Origin: Caprella mutica
Lineage: Eukaryota; Arthropoda; Malacostraca; Amphipoda; Caprellidae
Direction of reading: 5' to 3'
Assembly (NCBI GenBank): GCA_947561585.1
Contig: CANNZV010002501.1
Location: 62,024-126,023 of the forward strand
DNA length: 64,000 nt
Positions 47,601 through 60,100 of this stretch are shown one piece after another. Made by a program: the position numbers and the translations under genes. Positions within the stretch are counted from its first letter, which is position 1; the number at the start of each line of letters is the position of its first letter. Under the pieces are notes generated by a model. The model did no database searches. It saw nothing but the letters and a program-made list of their open reading frames with translations, and was not told the origin of the DNA.

Positions 47601-48425
47601 GCCACATTTTGGAATCGAATGGTTTGCTGCATTTCGAATATGATCGATTAATTTACTATAGCGTTGATCAACAGGTAGTTGACTGTTATTTTCAAAATAG
47701 GCAGTATTCCTTTGGAATTCTGACCATCTCGTTCGTTTTGTATTGAATTGTATTGGCCTTGTAGAGTTTCCGTTGTTGTTTATTGGTTCAATCATAATTG
47801 GATAATGGTCCCTACCATAGAGGTCATCAACAGTCCTCCATGTGTAGCTAATTGTGATGTCTGGTGTGCATAGTGAAAGATCTACTGCATGTAGGGTGCA
47901 GGTTTGTGAGTGGAAGTGGGTTTGGGATCCATCATTCAATATTGATATATTATTTTCAGTTATGAAATTTTCTACAGTTGTTCCTCTTCGGTCAGTGTTG
48001 TCATCTCCCCAGAGAGGGTGTTTGGAATTGAAATCTCCTAGTAGGATGTAAGGTTCAGGGAGCTGTTGGATTAGCATATCGAGGGAGTTTCTATTTAAAT
48101 TTTGTTGAGGGCTGACATATATATTACAAATAGTTACAAGTTCACCAAGATTGACTTGGATTGCATGGGCCTGCAGGTTGGTTCTGATATGTAGTGGGTT
48201 ATACGCAGTACTTGAGCTCACGAGGAAGGCCAGACCCTGCCCAGGTACCGCCTCAGCAGCCACAGGGCACGATATAAAAGAGTACCCCGTGGGAGGCTTT
48301 GGATTGCGGTTTCCAAGCATGGTCTCCTGTAAGCACACACATATGGGTGCTTCTACTGATAGGAGTTTTCTGAGGTCTTCATATTTTCTGAAATATCCGC
48401 ATATATTCCATTGGAGAATAGACAT
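44700..48425 (-). pseudogene. LINE ORF2 (endonuclease, reverse transcriptase, RNase H), two stops
   Basis: 1241 codons in one frame. Endonuclease: MSILQWNICGYF, LQET, LLGDFNSKHPLWG, GRDHYPI. Reverse transcriptase: FLKPGKDPTQLTSYRPIALT, FFDLEKAYDTTW, GVPQGSVLSCSLF, and catalytic YVDDLVIYSSS. RNase H: IFTDGSKTENGVGYG, AELMALLKAV, SDSQSAIMSI and WVPSHVGVDGNEEAD. Near the C-terminus is a CEDC...HLLAECP zinc motif. In-frame stops: TAA at 46116-46118 and TAG at 44964-44966. Confidence 0.93.
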
Positions 48426-48430
48426 TATAC

Positions 48431-49855
48431 TTAGGTGCAGCGTGCATCATTCATTTGTTTGGTATTTGATTTACTTGGAAGATTCTGAGGAATATTGAGT
48501 GTGATAGGGTATTGATTGGCTTTTACGTTTCGTTTAGTGGCTCGTTCGTCATCTGGGTCTAGTTCATCATTATGACGTCTAGAGTCACTCAAAGATCTTA
48601 TTCTCTTGAGGTTGTTTTTCGGAGATTGGTCTATCAGATTTAGTCGGCCTCTGTTAGGCTGCTCTATTGTTGTTTCATATTGATCAGATGGTTTTCTTCT
48701 ATATTCAGGATTTGTTTGGTAATAAACAGGTTTTGAACTGCTTGGAGTTTCATTTAGATTATTGCTTGCCTTTGGATGTGCTGGAGCCTTCTCCTGAGTG
48801 GAAGGTGTTGGTTTATTGGGTTGAGATTGGTTGATAGAGGTACTTGTATTTCTATTCTTTTCATTTGAATTTTGTTGTGTCGAGTTTTGGGTACTGGCTA
48901 TTACAGCTTGTTTGTAGCTCATATTTGGATTTATGGATCTACTATTTATTTCACGTTTAGCTTCAGCATATGTAATATGGTTATTTGCTTTAAGCGCTTG
49001 GATTTCTTGTTCTTTTATTTACACTGGACATTTACGGTGGAAGGAAGGGTGACTTCCACTGCAGTTTGAGCATTTTGGATCGCTTTGACAACTTTCATCA
49101 TGTTTAGGTTCAGAACAAATTGCACAGATTTCCATATCAGCTCTACATTTTATAGAGCTGTGGCCATAGCGCTGGCATTTAAAGCATCGTCTTGGTCTGG
49201 GGATATATAATCTTACTTGGCAGCTGGTCCAGCCAATATTTATTCTTGGGGGCAGTCTGGTTGAATTGAAAGTTAGAAGAATATATATCGGAGTATTTTC
49301 AACAGCTTTGGTCTGAGGGTTTCTTCTTGTAGTCTGGTATATGTTTGTAACGCCTTGTGACGTCAAAGTTCTTTTTAGTTTATCAATCGAGTATCCAGGA
49401 TGGTTTTCATACCGTATGGTTCCCTGGGTCTGATTAAGTTTATCATCCTTACGACATATTACCCCTACGCCCGCCAAGGATTTCAGGGTTACTAGTTTCT
49501 TAGCTTGTTCATCTGTATCCACGACTATAGTAAGGCTACCATCTTTTCTTTCATTTATTTTCCTCGGTTCTCCGTTCAATAAGGTCTTTATTTCTTGAAA
49601 AGCTGCAATAGTATCAATTGTCGATAAATTTTCTTGGTTCTTTCCTTCAATTAAGAAGAACTTATCTGTTCTGTTTCCAGAAAAAAGATTATTAAAGTTT
49701 TCTCTAGTGTTACTCGTATTTTCATAGTTAGTATTCTTTTCCTTATTTCGAACAGATACATTTCTGTTATTAGTCTTTGGTCTAACTGAGGGTTCAGTGA
49801 TATCTTCATTTAATAATTCAGAGCCTTTGATATATTTCCTTGAGGAAGAATCCAT
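48431..49855 (-). pseudogene. LINE ORF1 (Gag-like, CCHC zinc knuckles), one stop
   Basis: 475 codons. The central region has VGVICRKDDK and NIGWTSCQVRLYIPRPRRC. It is followed by three zinc knuckles (CFKCQRYGHSSIKC, CAICSEPKHDESC, CSNCSGSHPSFHRKC), which bind RNA in this family. An in-frame TAA at 49019-49021 follows CPV; beyond it the frame continues with IKEQEIQALKANNHITYAEA, the usual continuation after the knuckles, then a Ser/Asn/Pro-rich tail. ORF1 ends 5 bp before the ORF2 ATG, which suggests reinitiation or coupled translation. Confidence 0.9.
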
Positions 49856-50293
49856 GGTATATTGGGGCGCGTGACATTCTGACCATCTTTAATAATTCGT
49901 TGGAGATGGGGCCCAAACCTACTTCAAGAAAAATATAAACTGTAATGAAAAAGTATGAAAATAAGTAATGACAATAGGAGTGGTCCTACCCAATCAGGGC
50001 AAAGCGTGGCCTATGCCTTTGCTAATGAATACCGCTAGGAGGTGTCGAGTCTCCTAGTTTGGATAACCCAGGTGGGGGAGTATTTCTTAAAATACACAAA
50101 ATCTATCCCAGCTCCAGTAGGAGAGGGTAGGCAGACAGAAGGAGCTCTTTCGCCAGTGCACACCACATGGAGGTTGCAAATTATCAGGTAGTGCACTGTT
50201 GCCACCCCCACACCAACTATGAGGCGAAACTCCTTAACAGTTTGAGAGGTGCCTCCACTCTCAAACTGCCCCGAGGGGGATTCCTCATTCTGA

Positions 50294-50989
50294 AAAGTTA
50301 AGACTGTATATAAATGAAAGAACAGTAAAATTTTAATATTTATAGTAAAACTAATGTACAGTACACAGCCTATTTTATACTTAGAAATTACTGCACAATT
50401 GGACAGATTTGAAATACTAAAATCTACTTGTACTTCGATTAAAATCATATATTCTGTTCAATTCATTCAAGATAAACTCAATTCTTAAATTATTGTTTGC
50501 GAAGGTTTTTAGGTACAATTTAACATGTAATTCAAATCGAGTGGGAAAGATGATAAAGAATGAAATTCCTAATTTGGCCATTATCATTAGAGTGTGATTT
50601 TGAACATGTCGACCAGGTAAATTCGCAAAGAAGATGAAAATTCTCTCATCCAAAAGAGAGTTAGGTACCTGATAGGTACTTTAATAGCTACTATCATCAT
50701 TTGAAGATCATCAGATATTATTTCTCATTGAGGAATGAAGGGAAGAGTTAGATTAGAGAGAAGACTTTTCTCCCACAACAACAAGGCTGGTTTTTTAAAT
50801 CTTTCCACCAGACTGTTGCTAAGCTCCTCCTACTTTTCCTACGAGACTTTAGTGTATATCGTTTTTCTTATATGATTCAAAAGTTTGATGGTAAAAGTAG
50901 AAAAGTCTGGTGGAAAGACTTAAAAACCCCTGCGTGTGTACGGCCCTTTAGACTACAGGGGACACAATCTAATCCTGTCAGTCCTCTGT
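50294..50989. other. 3' flank of PAN2, non-coding
   Basis: It contains a hairpin: 50789-50814 (GGTTTTTTAAATCTTTCCAC...) is nearly the inverse of 50904-50929, a probable miniature inverted-repeat element. PAN2 3' UTR probably lies here. Confidence 0.55.
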
Positions 50990-51168
50990 CTAATCTTGCT
51001 CCTCTTCACCAGGAATTTTGTAATTAGTTTTCTTTCCCTTTTCGTATATCTTCAGGAGTTCCTCGGTAAGAGTCCCCTTCTCACAGAACTCAAGGTACTT
51101 CTGGTAGAGGAGCAGAGCAGTCCTAGCGTCCTCTACGCTGTCGTGAGTTTCCGACTGAATCTTCATAT
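50990..51168 (-). CDS. PAN2: PAN2 last exon (exonuclease motif III)
   Basis: Encodes MKIQS and then [20 protein letters not shown], with the catalytic His and final Asp (H-x4-D), a helical tail and TAG at 50990-50992. Acceptor TTTTTCCAG. Confidence 0.96.
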
Positions 51169-54100
51169 CTGGAAAAAGAGGCACAAGAGAAATGAGATTT
51201 CAACGGAAAATAGTTAGTAAAATATTCGTACTTTAGGGAGTAGCTATACATATGTATATTACACACAGCTAAATACATTTATACATTTGAAAACGAGTAA
51301 CTATGATCTCTATAATACAACAGTACCGTTTACAAACTATGATCTCTATGATACAACAGTACCGTTTACAAACTATGATCTCTATGATACAACAGTACCG
51401 TTTTCAAACTATGATCTCTATGATACAACAGTACCGTTTACAAACTATGATCTCTACAATACAACAGTACCGTTTTCAAACTATGATCTCTATGATACAA
51501 CAGTACCGTTTTCAAACTATGATCTCTATGATACAACAGTACCGTTTACAAACTATGATCTCTATGATACAACAGTACCGTTTTCAAACTATGATCTCTA
51601 TAATCACAGTAACTCACTGAGGAAATGCCAGGCCAAGAATCTGAGTGACAGCATTCTGTTTCGTGGCAGTTGGAAGAGGTGTACCGTGTCTATGAGTTGT
51701 GAAGATGGAACCACCATGTTAATCACTCTGAGGAAACAACAAATAGTTAGTAGCTACTTTAACTGTTCTGAAAACTTATTTCTGAAAGGAGCTACTGAAA
51801 AAATAGTTATATATATAAAAGTCCAAGCCACCCAATTACCATACTTATTTTTATAACTAACTTTAATCGATACTTGAACATAATTCCATATGAAATATTT
51901 TAGACCAAAAAAAATAATCAAAATATATTTCCAAGAGGAAGAATATCCTTAAAATAAAGAAAGATATATGCCAGAAGGCAATATTTGAAAGCTATAACTA
52001 AGATGACATAGCTAATCATATAGCTAACTAGTTTCAAAAATTTACTTTAAAGATATGGCTGCTGATAAAATTGGAAAGGATAAAAATATTCGACATAAGT
52101 AGCTAGAATATTGGAGTTAACATTCATCAAACTCGATTCAGAAGACTAATAATTATAAGTCACACAAGAGAAAAAGTAGATAGAATTAGAAATTCATAAG
52201 AATTTGTGTTGCTAAATGAATAGCTAGGGAGGTAATCTTTAGTTCTCGCTGTTCAAAATCCTAAATAACTACCTACAATGCAAGTAAAATATCATCTCAT
52301 TTCCACAGACCCATAGTATGCCTTACCTAAAATCATTCTTTAGTCCATGTCCCACAAACTTGACGCCCTGGTCCACGAGGTAGCGCAGCTTGACGTAAGT
52401 CGATTTGAGTTGTGTGAGATGTTTCTGAGAGTAGTTCGCGTCCAGATCTCCAGGGTTGATGCCAGAGAACTTAGTGAGGTAGTCCACCACCTGTTCCGGG
52501 GTGTTGATGTAATCATCCATAAAAGGGGTCTCCATTGCATCTCCTTGCCTGGGGAACAACGACAAAATACTCAGTCTGAAGTTTGGACTTTCACGTAGAT
52601 ACTCAGTCTTAAGTTATGAACTTTCTTTTCTTCAAAGCTAATGGAATATTAAATGCAATTAAATCACAATGAGATACCAAATCTATTCCCTAAAATATTT
52701 AATAAGAGCGGGGTGTGCCTTTAGCTATACCAATGATTACTTCCTCTTTCCAATCTCTCCCTCTCCTTCTAATTCAGGTAATTCTCTCTCTCTCTCTCCA
52801 ATCTTACCCTCTGATGCAGGTTATTCTCGCCACACTCTTGTGCGATGGCTTCACAGTAGAGCGAGTGCCGTCACTCCTAATCTCCGCCTCTTCTTTCTTC
52901 AAGTTGACAAACTCTGCGTCCATGGCCACGATATCATCTGAGGGACAGGAAAAACACTAATAGAGAACAAAGTCCTTATATTATACTACATTATTCTATT
53001 AAAATAAAATGTTTTATATAGAAAAGGATCTTCAATTATTAAAGTAAATCAGAATAGTATTTTTGTAGCTACTTGATTCTCAGATGTGTTTAGTGGTACT
53101 AAAATAGACTTCTTATGGGTGGCACCTCTCAGGTTAGAATCTCTGAGGTTACTACCAGTCTACCACTGAAAATATAGTTTTAAAAATATTGTTACTTGCG
53201 GATAAGTTTTTTAGGATAATGTGTTTTTAGCATAAGGTTACTAAGTCACTAATTGGCTATGAAGATTGGACAAAAGTGCATATAGGGGCGTGTCGGCCGC
53301 CGAACCTAATAGCCTACTAGGTCATTATAAAATCATAAGTGTGCATTACAACAAACTAGCAGATAAAGAAAACTACATTACAGCCATCTATAATGTTTCA
53401 AAGTTTTTTTTATTCCAAAAGTAATTTTATTCAACTCATAACTAAATGCAAGGAGGAGGAGCCAACAGGGGGCAGAACACTAACGGTTTAGTGCTACGCC
53501 CCCTGTTGGCTCTTCCTACTCCTTGTCGACAAATCAGAGAAGAATTAACCTTAAAAACATATTTGCAAAACTGTATCATGAAAAACTTAATTTAGTAGGG
53601 GTTTAACGTCTGCTTCGGAACCAAAGGCCATATCACTGACGTCAAAAGGAAATTAAATACAAGGAACTAGAAGAAGCAGTCAGAAAGAAAAGTGGCTCCA
53701 TGAACAAAGTCACTTACCACCGTCGGTGACAATGCTCATGGATGCAGAAAAGCTACTCCGTGAATACAGTCACTTACCAAGGAATGTGACGAAACGGGAC
53801 AAGCACCGGTGGCTGCACTCACGGATGGAAGAGGGAAATGAAGAGGTGATAGTAAATGAAGCCTACGAGCCTACCTAACACAAAAATCTAAGACTTCGTA
53901 GTTGTAGAGCATATTCCTAGCGCTATCCTCTAAAACTGCAAGTAGCGTTACAAAAATGATAAACATGGTAAAAATGAAAATAGATAATCCATAATCCAAA
54001 TTACAACAGTTTGGGGCCCAAGGGACGCCACCCCCTTCTCTTCCATTCACCACAGACAGCTTCAGGATAGAGCCCCTGGGGGCCATGAGAAACTTATGCG

Positions 54101-57100
54101 GTAGAGACAATATCTCAAAAACCTTATGCGCGGTTTACTATATTTTTAAAATTTTAAACGGAAGAAACGTAACATTTTTGGGCACACAGGTTTTAATTCT
54201 AATAAAAGAGCGAATTGAAATTAGTCATTAATGTTATATATGTTTATTTATTTAGATAGATATTATTTATGTTTTTAACAATCCATTTTCAGGCGATGCT
54301 CTTTAAAATATATATTGATACTTGTATATAATAGAAATTTATAGCGTATTAGAATTTATTAAGATTTATCAGATTATATTTAACCTATACTTCCTTCCAA
54401 TTACGTTATTACAATATAAAAAAAATCTACTTCAACTATACTGTAAATAAGTGTTACTGATATTAAATTAGCGAGAAACCTTGGAGAATTTCCTCAATCG
54501 TTAGTTTCTTTTCATTGTTAGCTCTATATAGATAAGTAGCTAGAGCTATAGTTGAAACCCGGTTCTGATAAACGTTCTTTTTATGTGAGCAATAGTTAAT
54601 AGGCAACTACCTACAAACGAAATAATCTACTAATTGAGTGTAAGAAGGTCTTTTAAGGGAATGGTTTCCGGTATTTTCCATTTTTTTCGTTTTTTTTTTT
54701 TTAATTTAGTTACCCTGCAAATCTACCAAAGAAAACTCATAAAAAATTCCATTCACCTAGTACGTTTGTACGTGTGTCAAACGCGCTTCTCAGTTTGGGG
54801 GTTAGGGAGTTATTCTCTTATAGAGAGTGGGTTTCACCCACTAACAATCTCTGTGCGCGCTCGTTTTGCTCTTCAGTTATAGCTGAAGAGTCCCAGTCTT
54901 CTTGGCTGGGACGAAAAGCATATAGTTTTTTTTTAAATTTAAAAAATTTATTGAAAAATATTTTTCTTCCTCCATTATCTCAGTACCATTTTTTCTCAAA
55001 TTCTCCACGTTCAAAAGTATAGAACTTTTTGGGGGTTGGTGCTACAGAAAAATGTATAAGAGCTAATATGTTCAGACCGAAATTCCTAAGGTCGTGGTGA
55101 AGCCCTTTTCCTATAACTTTTTCTATAAACTTAATTTTTTTTGAAAAACAAAAAAAAATAAAATAAAATATGACAATTTTTTTTAAAATTCAAATAAAAT
55201 TTTTTTCAGATAGAAATTCAAAAAAAAAGCTGCACCACGACCTTAGGATAGTAGTAGAGAACATATTAGCTTCAATAAATTTTTCTGTAGCACCAACCCC
55301 CAAGCCGTTCTATAGTTTCCCGGGGGGGGGGGTCGAAAAAGAAGGTTTTTCGACCCCCACGGGGGAGGGGGGCCCCAAAATGAAAAAATCTCAAAAGAGA
55401 GCATATGATTTCTTTTCACTTTACACCTTATGTTATAATCTCAGCTCAATCGGACAAGTATTATTGGTACATCCTAAATACCGGAAACCATCCCCTTAAT
55501 TTGAAGTAATGAACGAGGTGAAGAAGTGTGTGGCGTTTGGAGTAAGTTGAAGTTCACTTTTCGCTTGGAACAATCATTTCATTCCAGGCAACTTTGATTT
55601 GTGATTAGTAAATAATGTTTAAATCTATTGGGTTGCTTCCCAAACCTGTTTCTCACCTTTGCCTGGTATCTCGTGCTCATCCAGAGGCACGAAGGTGAAC
55701 GGCTTTGCTGTGCTGAAGTTGCTCTTCATCAGCCAACTCCTGTCGATGGGGTTGACTGGCTGCAGTTGCTCCAACTGTTGGGGCAGCTTGCGCCGTGTCC
55801 AGTAGAGCACACAGGGCACCTTCCACTCAGGGAACCAAAGAGCCTCTGCTACGTTGATTGGCGTGATGCTGAAAAAGAAAAAAAATTAGGGAGAATGAAA
55901 CACTAATAATATTTAATGATAAAAAAAATAAGTCACCAGATATCGTTGAAGAGGTACCAGTACTCACCTGATGTCATTGAAGAGGTACCAGTACTCACCT
56001 TATGTCGTTGAAGAGGTACCAGTACTCACTTGATGTCGTTGAAGAGGTATCAGTACTCACCTTATGTCATTGAAGAGGTACAAGTACTCACCTGATGTCA
56101 TTGAAGAGGTACCAGTACTCACCTGATGTCATTGAAGAGGTACCAGTACTCACCTGATGTCATTGAAGAGGTACCAGTACTCACCTGATGTCATTGAAGA
56201 GGTACCAGTACTCACCTGATGTCATTGAAGAGGTACCAGTACTCACCTGATGTCATTGAAGAGGTACCAGTACTCACCTGATGTCATTGAAGAGGTACCA
56301 GTACTCACCTGATGTCATTGAAGAGGTACCAGTACTCACCTGATGTCATTGAAGAGGTACCAGTACTCACCTGATGTCATTGAAGAGGTACCAGTACTCA
56401 CCTGATGTCATTGAAGAGGTACCAGTACTCACCTGATGTCATTGAAGAGGTACCAGTACTCACCTGATGTCATTGAAGAGGTACCAGTACTCACCTGATG
56501 TCATTGAAGAGGTACCAGTACTCACCTGATGTCATTGAAGAGGTACCAGTACTCACTTGATGTCATTGAAGAGGTACCAGTACTCACCTGATGTCATTGA
56601 AGAGGTACCAGTACTCACCTGATGTCATTGAAGAGGTACCAGTACTCACCTGATGTCATTGAAGAGGTACCAGTGCTCCACAGGGCTGACACCAGCTTTC
56701 TCATGGTACATTGCCCCTACTTTGATGGTAGCAACCAGATTGTTTTTCTCGGGATGGTTAGGGTCAGAAATGAGAGACACAGCTCCTGTCAGATCGTAAA
56801 TCACGCCATCTTCTTCAGAGTCTTCTACTTCACTCACCTTTAAAATGAATAGAGGAATTAGTACATTATTAAGTCAATAAAATTCAAAGGTTCATTTCGG
56901 TTGATAACAAATTAACAATACACAATTCATGTGTCTGTTAATGTTAGACAATGCCATTATCTTTCTAATAGAAATGGAACAATACAATGATAAACTGAAG
57001 CAGATCCATATTCCACCTACAGGTCCTAAACCAACCACTCTCCTTCCCCCCATCAACCACACCCTTACCTTGTCCACACCCTTACCTTGTCCACACCCTT

Positions 57101-60100
57101 AACTTCTCCACACAAACCTCCACCCACTCCCCCCTTACCTTATCCAGGGGTATATCAGAGAAGTGAATGTGTCCCTCTTCGTCTAGTTTGGCTCTCATTG
57201 CCAGGGGTAACCAGGAGTGACTCATTGCAGTCAGGAGGTAGGATAACGCATCGCTAGACCCGTCTGAAAGAGAGGAGAGCAGCCTATATGGAAGGAACAT
57301 TAACCTACATGGGGAAAACATTAACCTACATGGGGAAAACATTAACCTTCATGGGGAAAACATTAACCTTCATGGGGAAAACATTAACCTACATGGGAAA
57401 ACATTAACCTACATGGGGAAGACATTAACCTACATGGGGAAAACCTTAACCTACATGGGGAAAACCTTAACCTACATGGGGAAAACATTATCCTACATGG
57501 GGAAAACATTATCCTACATGGGGAAAACATTAACCTACATGGGGAAAACATTAACCTACATGGGGAAAACATTAACCTACATGGGGAAAACATTAACCTA
57601 CATGAGGAAAACATTAACCTACATGGGGAAAACATTATCCTACATGGGGAAAACATTATCCTACATGGGGAAAACATTAACCTACATGGGGAAAACATTA
57701 TCCTACATGGGGAAAACATTAACCTACATGAGGAAAACATTAACCTACATGAGGAAAACATTAACCTACATGGGGAAAACATTATCCTACATGGGGAAAA
57801 CATTAACCTACATGGGGAAAACATTATCCTACATGGGGAAAACATTAACCTACATGGGGAAAACATTAACCTACATGGGGAAAACATTATCCTACATGGG
57901 GAAGACATTATCCTACATGGGGAAAACATTATCCTACATGGGGAAAACATTAACCTACATGGGGAAAACATTATCCTACATGGGGAAAACATTAACCTAC
58001 ATGAGGAAAACATTAACCTACATGAGGAAAACATTAACCTACATGGGGAAAACATTATCCTACATGGGGAAAACATTAACCTACATGGGGAAAACATTAT
58101 CCTACATGGGGAAAACATTAACCTACATGGGGAAAACATTAACCTACATGGGGAAAACATTAACCTACATGAGGAAAACAAAACCTACATGGGGAAAACA
58201 AAACCTACATGGGGAAAACAAAACCTACATGGGGAAAACAAAACCTACATGGGGAAAACAAAACCTACATGGGGAAAACATTAACCTACATGGAGACTGG
58301 ACAGCATTAACTTACAAAAGACTGGACTTACTTACCTACAACCATTGTCATCTCATATCATTACATAGCTACAGTAACGTGCTAAAAGTGTTGCTATAGC
58401 TCCTCACCTTGTGGCTGACTGGCAGATCCTCCATTTCTGTTGGAGTGCCAGAATTTGCAGTCCGGTCTGGTGCATGCGTTCTTGTAGCGACATGGACGCA
58501 CCGTGAGGGGGGCATTCAGAGGGAACCCGAACTCATTGTCATCAGCAGGGTCATCCACCATCTTCTCTGGGGGAGCTATGAAACTGTTCAGCAGGAACCT
58601 CTGTTGGTCTCTCCAGTGGTTCAGGGCCTGGAACAATCATATAGTAAGTAAAGGAGGAAGGAAAACAATAAACTGATAAAATGAAATGATTGAGGCCATT
58701 TAATAAATTTACTATTTGATTCGGAACCAAATGTCACTTTGCTGAAGTTTTAAAGAAATTAAATACAAGGGACCGGAAGAAACAGTCGGAAGTTACTTGC
58801 ATTATATTTCCCAAGAATATGCAACTATAGGTAGTTTGACAGTGTACCTGACACTCATATCACCTATCTGCCCCACCTGTTCATTGTCAAGGCCAGTGTT
58901 CACCACGAGAGTGTTGGGGAGACTGTTGAATGTTCTGGTGTTCTGCTGCAGAGAGTATTTCTTGCACTGGTTGCACCAGCACTGAGTGGTCACTGCCTTG
59001 CACAGGGACGCCTCCAGCACTTTGCTGAAATCGATTTGAGAAGTGTTCAGCTCGCTGTACAACTCTGAAAACAAACAAAAGCAAGGAATTAGTCAGCAAC
59101 TAGATGACGAGCACTCATAGAGCACATAGCTAACTTTGTTGCCCTTTAAAAATAACCTTGACCCTTAACCTGTTCGCTAGCAAAATCTAATAAACTGGTT
59201 CCTGGACATTGATCAACTGTCCCACTAAATTTCAAGGAATTTGGTTGAAGACTTTTTAAGTAATGAGAGTAACAAAATGACAATTATATAAATGTGGCCT
59301 AAAATATAACATTCCGCAATCTGCGAAGGTAATGAAGGCACAATACAAGGATAGACTTGTATGTGGCACATAATTAAAACATAGCTACCACTTAAATTTC
59401 ACTTAACTTGTTTTGAACTTTAATTCTGATTGCTTTGTATAAAACTGAAAAGGCTAGAATTCTAGTTAGCTACCAAATAACTAAGATTTAATTTTAAAAC
59501 AGAATCCAGGAAAATGCTAAGAAAAAGGCAACAACCATTTGAGAACACAAATAAGATGCATTTTTGTTTTTAAAATCGTGCAAAGAAAAGATATGGTAGC
59601 TACTGTTGTTTAAACTGTAAAGTGGTAGGTGTTCCATTTCGGTCAGAGTTATACTTTCCTCATGAGTGTGCTTGTAATAAAAGTATTATATCAATTCATT
59701 GGTTCTAGGAAATTTCGGTTTGGGAAAATTCGGTATTGGTTTATAATGGAGTTATTTAAGAACAACAATTGAGAAAGTTAAAATTGTGAGTACTAAAATG
59801 CGTAGTGTATTTCTTAAAAGCGGATAACATCATTAACTGTTGTAAAATGATACGTAACATTAGTAATTTTGACATTTATTCAACATGAGATTTGAGCGGA
59901 GAATTCGGTCTCGGGTATACATAAAACTAACTTATGAATTAGATGTACCTACCATGGGGCTCTTATCATATAGTCGTTGAGTCAAATGTTCGGTTTATTA
60001 GCATACAATCATGTTAAAATGACTCTTTTCTCCGATAGTAGCTAAGATAGCATAACTACACAGTTTTATCCCACCTGGAATTATCTCATTGAGGTTCTGA

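Larger units (their letters stand above)
44609..50279 (-). mobile_element. I-type LINE, full length, 5.67 kb
   Basis: It is bounded by a perfect 14-bp target duplication, ATTCCTCATTCTGA (44595-44608 and 50280-50293). On the minus strand: about 420 bp of 5' UTR beginning TCCCCCTCGGGGCAG, ORF1 with zinc knuckles, ORF2 with endonuclease, RT and RNase H, and a short 3' UTR ending in an A/T-rich AAATAAATAAAAAAA tail at the target duplication. An RNase H domain in ORF2 places it in the I group (I, LOA or similar). There are only three in-frame stops and no frameshift, so the insertion is young. Confidence 0.93.
52938..55656 (-). other. PAN2 intron, 2.7 kb, with mobile elements
   Basis: Contains a dispersed repeat at 53280-53380, a hairpin at 53449-53525, another dispersed repeat at 53720-53975 and a TTAA-flanked fold-back element at 54653-55499. 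No exon is expected between its ends because the phases join directly. Confidence 0.85.

Noticed and set aside
45057..48498. Plus-strand frames across the LINE
   Set aside because: They are shadows of the minus-strand ORF2.
51287..51856. 189-residue plus-strand frame with [10 protein letters not shown] repeats
   Set aside because: It covers a 36-bp array and the antisense of a PAN2 exon.
57384..58399. Long frames on both strands in a PAN2 intron
   Set aside because: A 21-bp array lacking stops, located inside an intron whose flanking exons join in phase.
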